Positions 1-11,132 are shown, counted from the first letter of the stretch. The stretch is 64,000 bases of DNA from Neobacillus niacini (GCF_000759675.1 NZ_BAWM01000004.1:62001-126000); one strand, 5' to 3'. Made by a program: numbers and translations. The notes: generated by a model from the sequence alone, not told the origin.

Positions 1-3000
1 CGCGTCGGATTTATATAAATCGTAATTTTGGAAAGTAAAGCCCCTTTCCGTCATTTCAAGTGCAAGTTCGAGTACGGTTAGCAAGTTTTTTTCCTTGTTT
101 GACGCCTCAAGTCCCTTTGCATTAATTTCCTCGATTTTTGCACGGATAGATTCAGAACCTCGTGACATTGCTTCAATATCGAAGTCTTCTGCACGAACGG
201 TAAAATAGGCTGCATAGTATAAAAGCGGAAGATGAACCTTGAAATAGGCAATTCTAACAGCCATCAAAACGTAGGCAGCTGCGTGGGCCTTTGGAAACAT
301 ATATTTAATCTTTTTACAAGAATCAATATACCATTCAGGAACTTCGTTTTTACGCATTTCCGCTTCCATTTCTTCTGAAAGGCCTTTCCCTTTTCGGACA
401 GATTCCATTATTTTAAAGGCAAAAGATGGCTCTAGTCCTTGGTAAATAAGATAGACCATAATATCGTCACGACATCCAATAACTTCACTTAGGTTACAGG
501 TTCGGTTATGAATTAATTCTTGTGCATTTCCCAGCCATACATCTGTTCCATGTGATAAACCAGAAATTTGAACTAGTTCAGAAAAAGTAGTTGGTTTTGT
601 ATCTTCAAGCATTTGGCGGACAAAACGTGTACCAAATTCAGGGATCCCAAGAGTACCTGTTTTACACATTATTTGCTGTTCCGTCACACCTAATGATTCT
701 GTTCCACTAAAAATTTTCATTACTTCCGGGTCATCGGTTGGAATCGTTTTAGGATCCATTCCACTAAGATCTTGCAGCATTCTTATTACCGTTGGATCGT
801 CGTGCCCAAGTATATCAAGCTTTAAGACGTTATCATGAATAGAATGGAAATCAAAATGGGTGGTTTTCCATTCTGAGTTTCTATCATCAGCAGGGAACTG
901 AATCGGTGTAAAATCATATACATCCATATAATCAGGGATAACAATAATACCACCCGGATGCTGACCAGTAGTTCTTTTTACACCTGTACAGCCGGAGGCA
1001 AGTCTTTCTATTTCTGCCCCGCGTAATTGTAAATTATTGTCCTGTTGATATGCCTTTACATACCCGAAGGCTGTTTTATCTGCTACCGTTCCAATCGTAC
1101 CCGCTCGGAAAACATTGTCTTCTCCAAAAAGAACCTTCGTGTAGTTATGAGCACGAGGCTGATACTCTCCAGAGAAATTCAAATCGATATCGGGAACCTT
1201 GTCCCCTTTAAAGCCAAGGAAGGTTTCAAAGGGAATGTCATGTCCGTCTTTTCGGTATTTACCGCCACATTGCGGACAGTCCTTATCCGGCAAATCAAAT
1301 CCTGAACCAACGGATCCATCATTGAAGAATTCTGAATGCTTACAGGTTGGACAGACATAATGAGGAGGCAATGGATTAACTTCGGTAATTTCTGTCATCG
1401 TTGCTACAAAAGAAGAACCTACCGATCCACGTGATCCAACAAGATATCCATCATCCAAAGATTTTTTTACTAGCTTATGTGAAATCAAGTAAATTACTGC
1501 GAAACCATGGCCGATGATACTCTTCAATTCTTTTTCAAGGCGTGCCTCAACGATTTCTGGAAGCGGTTCTCCATAAATCTTCTTAGCCATTGAATAACTC
1601 ATTTCTCGCATTTCTTCGTCGGCGCCTTCAATTCTTGGAGTGTATAAGTCGTCTTTAATCGGCTTAATGACGTCAATCATATCAGCTATTTTGTTGGTAT
1701 TGGTTATAACAATTTCTTTAGCCTTTTCTCCTCCAAGGAAAGAAAACGCAGCAAGCATTTCATTTGTTGTCCTGAAATGGACATCAGGCAGTTTGTGTCT
1801 ATTTAGTGGATTTGCCCCACCTTGTGAATTCACCAATATTTTACGGTAAATTTTGTCGTTTTCATTTAGATAATGAACATTACCGGTCGCCACAACCGGA
1901 AGCCCCAATTTATCTCCAAGCTTTACGATATTACCAATAATATCTTCTAATGCCTTTTCATCCCGAACTAGTTCCATCTCTAACAATGGAGCATTTACTT
2001 CCTTCGGCATAACCTCGAGGTAATCATAGAATTGTGCCGCAGCTTCCACTTCATCAGGGGATTTTTGCATCATCCCCTCAAAAACCTCTCCTTTATTACA
2101 ACCGGAACCAACCAGAATTCCTTCTCTGTATTTTTGAAGTACAGACCGTGGTAATCTCGGAACTCTATAAAAATATTCTAAATGTGATATAGACACAAGT
2201 TTAAATAAATTCTTTAACCCAACTTCTGTTTGCGCAAGCAGAGTACAATGATAAGGACGTGCCCGCTGATAGGCATTTCCTTTTCCCATGTGATCGTTAA
2301 ATTGATCATGGTACTCAATTCCTTTTTCTGACGCATCCTTTAGCATTTTCAACAGTAAATATCCTGTTGCTTCGGCATCATAAATAGCTCTATGGTGCTG
2401 GGTTAATTCGATATCAAATTTCTTTGCCAATGTATTTAAGCGATGATTTTTCATTTCCGGATAAAGAAATCTACCTAATTCAAGCGTATCAATTACTGGA
2501 TTTTTCGCTTTTTCAAGGCCAATGTTTTTATATCCAACATTAAGAAACCCCATATCGAAAGAGGCATTGTGCGCAACAAGTACACTGTCTACTACCCAAT
2601 CATGAAACCTTTGGATAACATCTCCGACTTCCGGGGCATTCTGTACCATATCATCTGTAATTCCTGTTAAGTTGATGGTTGTTGCAGATAGTCGATGATG
2701 AGGGTTTGCAAATGATTCAAACCGGTCAATAATTTCCCCATCTCTAATTTTAACTGCCGCAAGTTCAATAATCGTATCATATACGGCTGATAACCCAGTT
2801 GTTTCGACGTCAAAGACTACAAATGTATCTTCTGCCAATAAACGATGGGTATCATTATAGGTGATGGGAACACCATCATCCACAAGATTTACTTCTACAC
2901 CATAAAGGATTTTAATATCGTTTTTCTTTCCTGCACCGTAAGCCTCCGGAAAGGATTGGGCAACTGCATGATCTGTAACCGCAATCGCCTTATGGCCCCA

Positions 3001-4095
3001 CTTCTTAGCTTGAGAAATAAGCGCTCCTACAGGAGTGACAGCGTCCATTGAGCTCATTGGGGTATGAAGATGGAGCTCCACACGCTTTTGATCTTCTGGA
3101 GCGGTATCCTTACGGCCAGCTGGTTTAATTTCGTTTATATCATTTCCAATCATCACTAAATCACGTACAAAGGTATCATTTTGAATACTACCTCTAACTT
3201 TTACCCACATACCTTTTTTGACGAGCTGATAAAGGGCCGCGTCTTCTTTATCACGAGAAAACATTTTAACCATAAGCGAGCTTGTATAATCAGTAATCTT
3301 AAAGGTTAATAGCGTACGGCCACTTCTTAATTCTCTTGTCTCGGCATCAAATATAAATCCTTCTACTGTTACTCGTCTTTCTTCATCAACAATATCAATC
3401 ATGTTTCGCAGGTCTTGATCATCCTTAATCGTAAGCCCGATTGAAAGTGGTCCCTCAGGAACAGCTCCTCCTGCATCTTTCTCAGCTTCTTTCTTTTGTA
3501 AATCAGCTAAGGCCATCAGTCCACGTTCTTGATCTTCTTTTTGTTTCGCTAATAAAAATTGTTGATATTCGTCATTTTTTTCTCCGCTCTTGATATCAGT
3601 TTCAACCGTTAAACTCGGAAATCCAAATGATTGATAAAGACTGGTAATCCACGTTCCATATTTTTTCTTAAGGGCCATTCCTTCCGTCTCATTACGAACT
3701 GAAACCGTTAGCTTATTTCCACTAACAGCCGGCACCTGTTCATTTAATAATTTCAACATTGGCGGTGAGATACCATCGATTTGCTGAATACTATAATTCC
3801 AATACTCTAGAAATAATTCTGGATGAAAGCTTGGATCTTCTACTTTTATATCATAGGAAATCTTTGCGATATTTGAGAACTTTTTTTCTAGTTGAGTAGT
3901 AAAACGAAGATACATACTAAAAGGAAGAATTTTTTCTAGTAAAAATTGAAAATGCCATTTACGTGCCTTTTTTTCTACAATGAATCTTTCAATTTGAGCA
4001 TTTTGAAATTGTGCTACAACAGCGTCCTCTTTTAATTCTAGTTGCTGGAGCAAGAGTAAGAATCGCTCTTTTTTGCCACTGGCATGTTCGCTCAT
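1..4095 (-). CDS. polC: DNA polymerase III PolC-type alpha subunit (3' end cut by window edge)
   Basis: This is the replicative polymerase of low-GC Gram-positives, with an intrinsic 3'-5' exonuclease. The frame is open from the start codon to base 1, giving about 1365 residues. The last visible residues ([15 protein letters not shown]) match the stretch about 75 residues before the end of B. subtilis PolC, so only the C-terminal tip is missing. Visible in order: an OB-fold region around residues 240-320, the first PHP part, a DnaQ-like exonuclease starting [12 protein letters not shown] near residue 425, a zinc-type CPTC...CPQC cluster near 920-945, and the catalytic segment [12 protein letters not shown] near 970. 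Two ATGs lie in tandem (4098 and 4095) behind a GGGAGAGGG-like site; I use the second. proS, usually the neighbour between rasP and polC, is absent. Confidence 0.97.
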   Translation of the reverse strand, partial: MSEHASGKKERFLLLLQQLELKEDAVVAQFQNAQIERFIVEKKARKWHFQFLLEKILPFSMYLRFTTQLEKKFSNIAKISYDIKVEDPSFHPELFLEYWNYSIQQIDGISPPMLKLLNEQVPAVSGNKLTVSVRNETEGMALKKKYGTWITSLYQSFGFPSLTVETDIKSGEKNDEYQQFLLAKQKEDQERGLMALADLQKKEAEKDAGGAVPEGPLSIGLTIKDDQDLRNMIDIVDEERRVTVEGFIFDAETRELRSGRTLLTFKITDYTSSLMVKMFSRDKEDAALYQLVKKGMWVKVRGSIQNDTFVRDLVMIGNDINEIKPAGRKDTAPEDQKRVELHLHTPMSSMDAVTPVGALISQAKKWGHKAIAVTDHAVAQSFPEAYGAGKKNDIKILYGVEVNLVDDGVPITYNDTHRLLAEDTFVVFDVETTGLSAVYDTIIELAAVKIRDGEIIDRFESFANPHHRLSATTINLTGITDDMVQNAPEVGDVIQRFHDWVVDSVLVAHNASFDMGFLNVGYKNIGLEKAKNPVIDTLELGRFLYPEMKNHRLNTLAKKFDIELTQHHRAIYDAEATGYLLLKMLKDASEKGIEYHDQFNDHMGKGNAYQRARPYHCTLLAQTEVGLKNLFKLVSISHLEYFYRVPRLPRSVLQKYREGILVGSGCNKGEVFEGMMQKSPDEVEAAAQFYDYLEVMPKEVNAPLLEMELVRDEKALEDIIGNIVKLGDKLGLPVVATGNVHYLNENDKIYRKILVNSQGGANPLNRHKLPDVHFRTTNEMLAAFSFLGGEKAKEIVITNTNKIADMIDVIKPIKDDLYTPRIEGADEEMREMSYSMAKKIYGEPLPEIVEARLEKELKSIIGHGFAVIYLISHKLVKKSLDDGYLVGSRGSVGSSFVATMTEITEVNPLPPHYVCPTCKHSEFFNDGSVGSGFDLPDKDCPQCGGKYRKDGHDIPFETFLGFKGDKVPDIDLNFSGEYQPRAHNYTKVLFGEDNVFRAGTIGTVADKTAFGYVKAYQQDNNLQLRGAEIERLASGCTGVKRTTGQHPGGIIVIPDYMDVYDFTPIQFPADDRNSEWKTTHFDFHSIHDNVLKLDILGHDDPTVIRMLQDLSGMDPKTIPTDDPEVMKIFSGTESLGVTEQQIMCKTGTLGIPEFGTRFVRQMLEDTKPTTFSELVQISGLSHGTDVWLGNAQELIHNRTCNLSEVIGCRDDIMVYLIYQGLEPSFAFKIMESVRKGKGLSEEMEAEMRKNEVPEWYIDSCKKIKYMFPKAHAAAYVLMAVRIAYFKVHLPLLYYAAYFTVRAEDFDIEAMSRGSESIRAKIEEINAKGLEASNKEKNLLTVLELALEMTERGFTFQNYDLYKSDA

Positions 4096-4165
4096 CATTC
4101 CCTCTCCCATCTATATAAAATCTCTATTTAATTCTTATGTCAAAAAATAATTATATCATATGACC

Positions 4166-4196
4166 ATTAGCATAATAAGACCCCTGTTATGATTAA
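4166..4196 (-). terminator. Hairpin between rasP and polC
   Basis: A 9-bp stem ACCCCTGTT/AACAGGGGT encloses a short AT loop just downstream of rasP. The following T-run is weak on either strand, so it may be an inefficient terminator or a processing hairpin that lets transcription continue into polC. Confidence 0.45.
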
Positions 4197-4240
4197 CAGG
4201 GGTACTTTACGTATATTTTATTTCCAATATTATTTCGATC

Positions 4241-5500
4241 TTACAAGAAAAATCTTTGGATGTCATTCCAAGTAACAACCAACATTAGCAGCATAAGGAG
4301 TGCAAATCCAATAAAGTGGACCATCCCTTCCTTATGACGATCAATTGGCTTTCCTCTTACTGCCTCTACAGCAAAAAACATTAGCCTTCCGCCATCAAGT
4401 GCAGGTATAGGCAGGAGGTTCATAATCCCTAGGTTAATACTTAAAATAGCTGCCCATTTCATGACATAGTAAATTCCTGATTGAACCACTGTATCAGTTG
4501 AAGCATATATTCCAACCGGTCCTGAAAGCATATCGATTGAGAACTGGCCAGTAACTAGCTGTCCTAGCATAACAAAAATTTGCTTTGTCCAAAAGTATGT
4601 CTCAGTAAAACCAGCAGTTATGGCTTTCACTGGAGATTTCTCAATTGGGCTGTATACACCAATTAGACCAATTTTTTCACCTTCAACGGTTTGCTCTTTA
4701 GGAGTCACTGAGATTTCCTGGTCTTTACCCTCGCGGCTTATGAAGAAATCAAGTTTTTCATTAGGATTTTCCCTGATTATTTCAACGACATCAGACCAAC
4801 TTGAAATTTCAGCGCCATTAATACTTTGGACAATATCTCCTTCTAACAATCCAGCAGCATTTGCAGCACCATCAGGTGTAATTTCACCTAATTTTGGCTC
4901 GTTCGTAGGAACACCTTGTAAAAATGCAATGATAATGAACAAAAAGAATGCCAAGACAAAATTCATCATCGGTCCTGCAAAAATTGCCATTGTTCTTTGT
5001 GGTAAGGTTTTGGAAGCAAATTGTCGATCATATGGAGCTAATTGTGTTTCTATCCCATTTTCAACCGTAACAGCTGTCGGACTTACTGAAAAAGTTTGCA
5101 AGCGTTCTTCCTCGTCCTCTGGATAACCTTTAATAAACAGCTTGTGTTCAATATCTGCATGTTCCACTTCAACAATGCGACAATCAGGATATTTTTCTTT
5201 ATTGTTCAAAATGATTTTATTAACTGTATTATCTTTATCGAATAAAAGCCCGATCCTATAACCGGGTTTTATTTCAACAACTTCTGGGTCTTCACCAGCC
5301 ATGCGGACAAAACCACCTATTGGCAGTAACCTAATTGTATAGGTAGTTTCTCCTTTTTTATGTGAGAAAACCTTTGGGCCAAATCCGATTGCAAACTCAC
5401 GACATAAAATTCCTGCCCGTTTCGCAAAAACCAAATGGCCTAATTCATGGAAGAAGACTAGAGCACCAAAGATAACAATAAAGGCAATAACTGTAGTCAA
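4241..5500 (-). CDS. rasP: Site-2 intramembrane metalloprotease RasP (RseP family)
   Basis: Zinc protease that cuts transmembrane segments of anti-sigma factors (RsiW in B. subtilis) and of signal-peptide remnants. The 419 residues compare with about 420 in the family. The zinc motif HELGH is at residues 18-22 inside the first membrane helix. A second metal motif, NLLPIPALDGG, has its Asp near residue 369. A PDZ domain lies between (about 205-285), and hydrophobic helices lie near 180-200, 340-360 and 400-415. The start is TTG, set by AAAGGTGG upstream. It follows dxr by 18 bp and probably belongs to the uppS-cdsA-dxr-rasP transcript. Confidence 0.96.
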   Translation of the reverse strand: MTTVIAFIVIFGALVFFHELGHLVFAKRAGILCREFAIGFGPKVFSHKKGETTYTIRLLPIGGFVRMAGEDPEVVEIKPGYRIGLLFDKDNTVNKIILNNKEKYPDCRIVEVEHADIEHKLFIKGYPEDEEERLQTFSVSPTAVTVENGIETQLAPYDRQFASKTLPQRTMAIFAGPMMNFVLAFFLFIIIAFLQGVPTNEPKLGEITPDGAANAAGLLEGDIVQSINGAEISSWSDVVEIIRENPNEKLDFFISREGKDQEISVTPKEQTVEGEKIGLIGVYSPIEKSPVKAITAGFTETYFWTKQIFVMLGQLVTGQFSIDMLSGPVGIYASTDTVVQSGIYYVMKWAAILSINLGIMNLLPIPALDGGRLMFFAVEAVRGKPIDRHKEGMVHFIGFALLMLLMLVVTWNDIQRFFL

Positions 5501-5518
5501 ACTAAAAAACCACCTTTT

Positions 5519-6664
5519 TTATAGAAGTGTTTGTACATATTGTCTTGTTTCTTTGTCCACTTCTTGAATAATGGATAAGTCAGGATTTTTAATTAAATCA
5601 AGCTTGCTTAATGCCTTCTCAATCATATCCTCAATCTGTAAGAAACGAATTTTTCCATCTAAAAAGGCAGCTACTGCAACTTCATTTGCCGCATTTAGAA
5701 CCGTAGGCATGGTTCCGCCTTTTTTTCCAGCCTCATAGGCAAACTCCATACAACGAAAACGGTTTACATCCATTTCTTGAAAATGCAATTTACCAACTTG
5801 TGCTAAATTTAATCGTTGTGAGGTAGGAAGTGGTAACCGGTCAGGATAGGAGAGTGCATATTGAATGGGTACTCTCATATCAGGTGACCCTAGCTGTGCA
5901 ATCACTGAGCTGTCATGAAATTCTACCATTGAATGAATAATGCTTTCTTTATGAAGAAGGACATCAATTTTTTCATACGGCATATTGTAAAGCCAATGTG
6001 CCTCGATCACCTCAAGACCTTTATTCATCATTGTTGCAGAATCTATTGTTATTTTTGCACCCATTGACCAATTGGGATGATTTAATGCTTCTCTAACCGT
6101 AACGCCTTCTAGTTCTTGTCGTGTACGATCACGGAAGCTTCCACCGGAAGCAGTCAAAATCAATCTTTCTATATTTTTTTCTTGTTCACCCTGCAAGCAT
6201 TGAAAAATAGCCGAATGTTCACTATCTACTGGAAGTAATGCTACCCCATTCCTTTCTGCAGCTTCCATTACAAGATGTCCAGCTGTCACCAATGTCTCTT
6301 TATTAGCTATCGCAATCGTTTTTCCACTTTCAATTGCTTGTAAGGTTGGATTTAATCCAACACTTCCAATTACAGCATTTACAAGAATATCAGCTGAAGG
6401 AAAGACAGCAACTTCTACAAGTCCCTCATCTCCAAAGGTAAATTTAGTATTAGGGAATTCTGATTTTAATGTATTACAATCATTGTACTCTTGTACAGAA
6501 ACTAGCTCTGGTTGAAATTCATTAATCATTTTTCTTGCTAATTCCAAATTCTTTCCTATCGAGATTGCTAATAATTTATATTCTGTAGGATGTTCTCGAA
6601 TAATATCTAAGGTTTGGGTGCCAATCGAGCCTGTTGCCCCCAAAATACTAATGTTTTTCAACAA
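5519..6664 (-). CDS. dxr: 1-deoxy-D-xylulose 5-phosphate reductoisomerase
   Basis: Second step of the MEP isoprenoid pathway: NADPH-dependent conversion of DXP to MEP. The product has 381 residues. The N-terminal nucleotide-binding motif GATGSIG is at residues 9-15. The metal/substrate region [10 protein letters not shown] and the active-site strings ASGGSFRD and [23 protein letters not shown] are intact, as is the C-terminal [15 protein letters not shown]. The start is TTG behind AAGGAG (spacing 8); a second TTG one codon later is equally possible. A long palindromic repeat separates it from cdsA, an unusual interruption inside this operon. Confidence 0.96.
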   Translation of the reverse strand: MLKNISILGATGSIGTQTLDIIREHPTEYKLLAISIGKNLELARKMINEFQPELVSVQEYNDCNTLKSEFPNTKFTFGDEGLVEVAVFPSADILVNAVIGSVGLNPTLQAIESGKTIAIANKETLVTAGHLVMEAAERNGVALLPVDSEHSAIFQCLQGEQEKNIERLILTASGGSFRDRTRQELEGVTVREALNHPNWSMGAKITIDSATMMNKGLEVIEAHWLYNMPYEKIDVLLHKESIIHSMVEFHDSSVIAQLGSPDMRVPIQYALSYPDRLPLPTSQRLNLAQVGKLHFQEMDVNRFRCMEFAYEAGKKGGTMPTVLNAANEVAVAAFLDGKIRFLQIEDMIEKALSKLDLIKNPDLSIIQEVDKETRQYVQTLL

Positions 6665-6680
6665 CTTTTCAACTCCTTAA

Positions 6681-6920
6681 CAAGAAAAGCAGAAACGCCA
6701 TCGGAACAAGCACGGCTTGTTCCTGCGAAGAGTATTCAAAGGAGCTTTCCTTTTTGTTCAGGGGCGACAAGCATAAGACAAGCGCTGACAGAAGGCGTGG
6801 TTTTTGCCTTCCAAAGCGATTGGCTTATGACCTCGTGCCCCTAGGGACTCCTCGTAAAAGCTAACGCTGTTCCTTCGTGTGTAGAAAAGCTCTGTAGCTT
6901 TCCTTTGTGCCGCTAGACAG
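6681..6920. repeat. Long palindromic intergenic repeat (TGTCTAG...GCCCCTGA type)
   Basis: Fills nearly all of the dxr-cdsA gap. A nested imperfect inverted repeat is visible: GGGGC (6761) with GCCCC (6837-6841), CATAAG (6772) with CTTATG (6824), and GAAGGC (6791-6796) with GCCTTC (6806-6811). A separate 9-bp hairpin GGAACAAGC/GCTTGTTCC lies at 6703-6723. On the minus strand it begins CTGTCTAGC and includes CATAAGCC and TTGTCGCCCCTGAACAAA, which I recognise as words of a dispersed non-coding repeat common in Bacillaceae genomes. No plausible protein is encoded. Family assignment is from memory. Confidence 0.75.
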
Positions 6921-6924
6921 TAAT

Positions 6925-7713
6925 CTACCATAAGTGGAAAAAGTGTAATAATGGCAAAACGAATAATAAACTATCGAAACGGTCAAGAATTCCACCATGA
7001 CCTGGTAATATATTCCCCGAATCTTTTACACCAAAGTGGCGTTTAAAAGCGGATTGGACAAGATCACCAATTTGTCCAAAAATAGAAAGAACAACGGTTA
7101 TTGCCATTAAAGAAAGTATAGTTGCATTGATTTCAGTAAATAAAGCAAACAATACTGAAACAATTAATGCACAAACCACACCACCAAAGAACCCCTCAAC
7201 GGTTTTGTTTGGACTAATTTCCGGCCAAAGCTTTTTCTTTCCTATTGCTTTTCCGATAAAATATGCCCCTGAATCAGTTGCCCAAACCATAAATATTGAA
7301 TAAAAAACATAAACAAGACCTGCATCACGAGTCTCATTAAAGAAATAAAAGCCAATTCCAACATATATGGCTGACAATATTGAAAAACCTGCGTCTTCAA
7401 AGGTAAAACGATTTTTCGTTATAACGGTATAAGCTAATAACAATAGGATAAAAGCAATACCCAGTTCAGTTTTTGTATAATAAAAAGTATTTAACATATC
7501 ATTATACTGCTCTGGATATAGAATAACCCAGAGAAATAAAACAGATAGCATTCCATGAACGGAAAAAATACTAAGTTTTTTCATTTTTAATAATTCATAC
7601 AAACCGACAGTTGCAAGAAAGTACGTTAATAGGACAAATGGTAGTCCACCATAAAAAACTATTGGTAAAAATAAAGCAGCTGCTACGACTCCTGTAATGA
7701 TTCTTTGCTTCAT
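6925..7713 (-). CDS. cdsA: Phosphatidate cytidylyltransferase (CDP-diglyceride synthase)
   Basis: Integral membrane enzyme making CDP-diacylglycerol from phosphatidate and CTP, the branch point to phosphatidylglycerol and cardiolipin. The 262 residues form about eight hydrophobic segments. The family signature is intact near residues 150-185: WATDSGAYFIGKAIGKKKL, then PEISPNKTVEGFFGG, followed by the late GDLVQSAFKR and KDSGNILPGHGGILDRFDS motifs with the catalytic Asp. It is 46 bp after uppS. Downstream lies the palindromic repeat, then dxr. Confidence 0.97.
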   Translation of the reverse strand: MKQRIITGVVAAALFLPIVFYGGLPFVLLTYFLATVGLYELLKMKKLSIFSVHGMLSVLFLWVILYPEQYNDMLNTFYYTKTELGIAFILLLLAYTVITKNRFTFEDAGFSILSAIYVGIGFYFFNETRDAGLVYVFYSIFMVWATDSGAYFIGKAIGKKKLWPEISPNKTVEGFFGGVVCALIVSVLFALFTEINATILSLMAITVVLSIFGQIGDLVQSAFKRHFGVKDSGNILPGHGGILDRFDSLLFVLPLLHFFHLW

Positions 7714-7759
7714 CTAAGATTTCAACACCTTTAAAGTACTTGAGCGAGAGATTATTTAC

Positions 7760-8539
7760 TTAAATACCGCCAAATCGACGCTGACGATTCTGAAATGCTT
7801 CAATGGCTTCAATAAGATGTTTTTCTCTAAAATCTGGCCATAATACATCAGTAAACCAAAACTCAGTATATGCTAATTGCCAAAGCATAAAATTACTAAG
7901 CCGAATTTCACCACTAGTCCGGATCAATAAATCCGGGTCTTTTTGGTTGGAAGTCATTAGATACGAGGAAAATACCTCTTCGTTTAACTCGCTCTCTTTC
8001 AGTATTCCACTTTTATAATCATTTAAGACTTTTTTGGTCGCATCAATAATTTCGGATCTGCTCCCATAGTTAAGTGCAAAGTTTAATACAAGACCATCAT
8101 TGTTCTTTGTATCCTCAATCGCTTTTTCTATTGCATTTAATGTATGTACTGGAAGTTGGTCTTTATACCCCATCATAGCTACTTGAACATTTTCTTCAAT
8201 TAATTCAGGCAGAAAGGTTCCTAAAAATTCCTCTGGAAGCTTCATTAAATAGTCCACTTCATTTTTTGGACGTTTCCAATTTTCAGTTGAAAAAGCATAT
8301 AACGTTAGCGTTTTTATTCCTAGGCTGTTTGCTAACTTCGTTATTTTACGCACAACCTTCATACCTTCATGATGTCCAGCAATTCGTGGCAAAGCTCTCT
8401 TCTTTGCCCAACGACCATTGCCATCCATAATAATCGCAACATGTTCCGGTACCGGCAATTGTCTAACCTTTTCTATATTTTCTCGGAGTGTGGAAGAGTT
8501 ATTATTTTGATTCTTCCAAAGCCTTATTTTATTAAACAT
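7760..8539 (-). CDS. uppS: Undecaprenyl diphosphate synthase (cis-prenyltransferase)
   Basis: Adds eight isopentenyl units to farnesyl-PP to make the C55 lipid carrier for peptidoglycan and wall polymers. The 259 residues match the family size of about 260. The catalytic motif IIMDGNGRWA places Asp at residue 39. TLYAFSTENWKRP, NFALNYGSR, DLLIRTSGEIRLSNFMLWQ and the C-terminal FTDVLWPDF complete the signature. The start is the ATG behind GGAGGAG (spacing 7). An upstream in-frame ATG at 8569 has a ribosome site only 2 nt away and was rejected. It appears to head the uppS-cdsA-dxr-rasP transcript. Confidence 0.96.
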   Translation of the reverse strand: MFNKIRLWKNQNNNSSTLRENIEKVRQLPVPEHVAIIMDGNGRWAKKRALPRIAGHHEGMKVVRKITKLANSLGIKTLTLYAFSTENWKRPKNEVDYLMKLPEEFLGTFLPELIEENVQVAMMGYKDQLPVHTLNAIEKAIEDTKNNDGLVLNFALNYGSRSEIIDATKKVLNDYKSGILKESELNEEVFSSYLMTSNQKDPDLLIRTSGEIRLSNFMLWQLAYTEFWFTDVLWPDFREKHLIEAIEAFQNRQRRFGGI

Positions 8540-8641
8540 GACATTGCTCCTCCAAATTAAGATAATCATTTCCTCCGATAATAGATCATGCCCACAGAGC
8601 CTGTGTTGATATATATGAAGAATGCTGATTTTTGCATGCTT

Positions 8642-8650
8642 ATATCATAC
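8642..8650 (-). promoter_or_regulatory. Likely extended -10 promoter for uppS operon
   Basis: On the minus strand TGGTATGAT gives an extended -10 (TG-N-TATGAT) about 100 nt before uppS and after the frr terminator. The -35 region is poor, which is tolerated with extended -10 elements. The leader also contains a small CACAG/CTGTG hairpin. Confidence 0.4.
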
Positions 8651-8754
8651 CAAAAAAGTAAAAATATATCTTCTACTAATTAACTTATGAACTCGTACAA
8701 GAAATAAGAATGTTGTTTTATCTTATCTTTTAATAATCTTCAAGGGAAAATAGT

Positions 8755-8786
8755 GAAAAAACCCCCTAAAAAAAGAGGGTTCTCCA
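8755..8786 (-). terminator. Rho-independent terminator of frr
   Basis: The minus-strand hairpin AACCCTC/GGGGGTT (one G-T pair) is followed by TTTTTT, just after the frr stop. It separates the rpsB-tsf-pyrH-frr group from the uppS operon. Confidence 0.8.
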
Positions 8787-8792
8787 AAATAA

Positions 8793-9350
8793 TTATACTT
8801 CCAGGATTTCTTTTTCTTTGTCTTTCGTTATTTGATCAATCTTGCTGATATGTTCGTCAGTTAGTTTTTGAATATCATCAGAATAACCGCGAAGCTGATC
8901 TTCTGTTATTTCACCGTTTTTCTCCAGCTTTTTCAAATCATCGTTACCGTCACGACGGATATTACGGATAGCAACTTTCGCCTCTTCAGATTCTTTCTTT
9001 ACTAACTTCACTAGCTCTTTTCGGCGTTCTTCTGTCAATTGGGGGATGGCAAGTCTAATAACCATGCCATCATTTGACGGATTTAGCCCTAAATCAGATT
9101 TAAGAATTGCCTTTTCAATATCACCAAGAATTGATTTGTCATAAGGCTGGATGACAAGGAGTCGCGCTTCAGGTGTAGAGATACCAGCCATTTGATTCAC
9201 TGGTGTAGGTGCTCCATAATAATCAATTGTAATTCTATCTAATAAAGAAGCACTTGCTCTCCCGGCACGAATACTAGCTAGCTCACGAGTATATGCTTGA
9301 ATTGCTTTAAGCATTCTATCCTTCGTAGCTGAGACCACTTGTTTTGGCAT
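8793..9350 (-). CDS. frr: Ribosome recycling factor
   Basis: Works with EF-G to split post-termination ribosomes. It is 185 residues, the standard RRF length. Visible family elements are the N-terminal helix with [14 protein letters not shown], the beta domain [15 protein letters not shown] and [14 protein letters not shown], then the conserved [20 protein letters not shown] and the C-terminal helix ending [10 protein letters not shown]. Its ATG overlaps the pyrH stop by one base (TAATG), so the two are translationally coupled. The ribosome site GGGGGA lies inside the end of pyrH. Confidence 0.97.
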   Translation of the reverse strand: MPKQVVSATKDRMLKAIQAYTRELASIRAGRASASLLDRITIDYYGAPTPVNQMAGISTPEARLLVIQPYDKSILGDIEKAILKSDLGLNPSNDGMVIRLAIPQLTEERRKELVKLVKKESEEAKVAIRNIRRDGNDDLKKLEKNGEITEDQLRGYSDDIQKLTDEHISKIDQITKDKEKEILEV

Positions 9351-10075
9351 TAATTTTTCCCCCTAACAATTGTTCCAATTTTTTCACCCATAACCGCGCG
9401 TTTAATATTACCTTGTTCCATGATAGAGAAAACAATAAGTGGAATATCATTATCCATACATAATGAAGACGCTGTTGAATCCATAACAGCCAATCCTTCT
9501 TTAAGCACGTCAAGGAAAGTCAAATCTTCATATTTTGTTGCATTAGGATCAACACGAGGGTCAGCAGAATAGACACCATCAACATTATTTTTTGCCATTA
9601 ATATCACTTCAGCATCAATTTCAGCAGCTCGCAACGCAGCAGTAGTATCGGTTGAGAAATAAGGATTTCCTGTACCCGCAGCAAAAATAACCACTCGCTT
9701 TTTTTCTAAGTGTCTCATTGCACGACGTCTAATATATGGTTCTGCAACTTGACGCATTTCAATTGAAGTTTGAACTCGAGATTCAATCCCTAAGTGTTCT
9801 AAACTGTCTTGAAGTGCTAATGAGTTCATAACCGTAGCAAGCATTCCCATGTAATCAGCAGTTGCTCTATCCATACCCATCTCACTACCAATTTTACCTC
9901 GCCAGATGTTGCCGCCACCAACAACGACTGCTACCTCAACACCAAGTTCTGCGATTTCCTTTACTTGTCCAGCGATTGATTTAATAACGGATGGTTTAAT
10001 GCCGAAGCTTGATTCTCCCGCAAGTGCTTCCCCGCTTAATTTCAGTACTACGCGTTTGTACTTAGGACCGCTCAT
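9350..10075 (-). CDS. pyrH: UMP kinase (uridylate kinase)
   Basis: Phosphorylates UMP to UDP using ATP; bacterial hexameric amino-acid-kinase fold. The 241 residues contain [12 protein letters not shown] near the N-terminus, the glycine-rich [28 protein letters not shown], and the ATP-binding segment [20 protein letters not shown]. The start MSGPKYKR follows AAGGAGG at spacing 5. The open frame runs 19 codons further upstream but only through the intergenic terminator. It is overlapped by frr at its 3' end. Confidence 0.97.
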   Translation of the reverse strand: MSGPKYKRVVLKLSGEALAGESSFGIKPSVIKSIAGQVKEIAELGVEVAVVVGGGNIWRGKIGSEMGMDRATADYMGMLATVMNSLALQDSLEHLGIESRVQTSIEMRQVAEPYIRRRAMRHLEKKRVVIFAAGTGNPYFSTDTTAALRAAEIDAEVILMAKNNVDGVYSADPRVDPNATKYEDLTFLDVLKEGLAVMDSTASSLCMDNDIPLIVFSIMEQGNIKRAVMGEKIGTIVRGKN

Positions 10076-10106
10076 ATGAACCTCCTTATTATGTATATTA
10101 TTATAA

Positions 10107-10146
10107 AAAATCTTTAAAAATAGGGAACACATCGTGTTCCCTATTC
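10107..10146 (-). terminator. Strong hairpin between tsf and pyrH
   Basis: A perfect 12-bp stem AATAGGGAACAC/GTGTTCCCTATT with a 3-nt loop is followed by TTTAAAGATTTTTT on the minus strand. It ends the rpsB-tsf unit, or attenuates transcription into pyrH-frr. No clear promoter is visible in the 30 nt before the pyrH ribosome site, so read-through seems likely. Confidence 0.8.
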
Positions 10147-10180
10147 AAAACATATTTTGCGTATCGTGCCTTAAAACCAA

Positions 10181-11062
10181 TTACTTTTTATTAACTTGGT
10201 TCATAACTTCTTCAGCGAAGTTGTCTTCACGCTTTTCAATACCTTCGCCTACTTCGTAGCGAATGAATTCACGAACAGTTGCTCCTTTTGATTCAACAAA
10301 CTGGCGAACTTTTTGATCAGGGTTTTTAACAAAAGTTTGGTCAAGAAGACATACATCTTCGAAATACTTTCCAAGACGACCTTCAACCATTTTTGCTACG
10401 ATATTTTCAGGCTTTCCTTCGTTAAGTGCTTGTGTAGTAAGTACTTGACGCTCGCGCTCAACTTCTTCTTGAGAAACTTGGTCACGAGAAACATATAAAG
10501 GCCTTAGAGCAGCAATGTGCATGGAAACATCTTTCGCAGAATCCGCATCAGTAGTACCTTCAAGAACTGTTAATACACTAATACGTCCACCCATGTGCAG
10601 GTACGCACCAAAAGCATCATTATCCGTTTTTGATACTACAGTAAAGCGGCGAAGAGAAAGTTTTTCACCAATTTTAGCAATAGCTGCATTGATATAGTCT
10701 GCAACAGTCACTCCATTAATAGTTTGTGCAGAAACTTCTTCAACTGTTGCTGGCTTGTTAGCAAGCAAGTGAGCAGCTAATTCTTTTACAAGATTTTGGA
10801 ACGCTTCATTCTTTGCAACGAAATCAGTTTCAGAGTTTACTTCTAAAATAACTGCATCGTTTCCTTCAGCAACAACATATGTTAAACCTTCTGCAGCAAT
10901 ACGGTCACCCTTTTTCGCAGCCGAAGCAATTCCTTTTTCACGTAAGAAGTCGATTGCTTTATCCATATCACCATTTGTTTCTGTTAATGCTTTTTTACAA
11001 TCCATCATTCCTGCGCCTGTTTTTTCACGTAATTCTTTAACCATTTGAGCAGTAACTGCCAT
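10181..11062 (-). CDS. tsf: Translation elongation factor Ts
   Basis: Guanine-nucleotide exchange factor for EF-Tu. It is 293 residues, the same length as the B. subtilis protein. The N-terminal UBA-like domain carries [27 protein letters not shown], at the EF-Tu contact, lies near residue 80. The two core repeats and the C-terminal [20 protein letters not shown] are intact. The ATG follows AAGGAGG at spacing 8. It is downstream of rpsB with an intervening hairpin. Confidence 0.98.
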   Translation of the reverse strand: MAVTAQMVKELREKTGAGMMDCKKALTETNGDMDKAIDFLREKGIASAAKKGDRIAAEGLTYVVAEGNDAVILEVNSETDFVAKNEAFQNLVKELAAHLLANKPATVEEVSAQTINGVTVADYINAAIAKIGEKLSLRRFTVVSKTDNDAFGAYLHMGGRISVLTVLEGTTDADSAKDVSMHIAALRPLYVSRDQVSQEEVERERQVLTTQALNEGKPENIVAKMVEGRLGKYFEDVCLLDQTFVKNPDQKVRQFVESKGATVREFIRYEVGEGIEKREDNFAEEVMNQVNKK

Positions 11063-11132
11063 TGAAAATTCCTCCTTAAACTATGTACTATACTATATCT
11101 TAGCCATTCCAAAATAAGATAAACATTTCTTA

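Noticed and set aside
4620..5126. 168-codon plus-strand frame opposite rasP
   Set aside because: It is antisense to a well-conserved gene; composition and content mirror the real frame.
6614..6844. 76-codon plus-strand frame over the dxr end and the intergenic repeat
   Set aside because: It lies in a palindromic repeat and antisense to dxr, has no ribosome site and no family resemblance.
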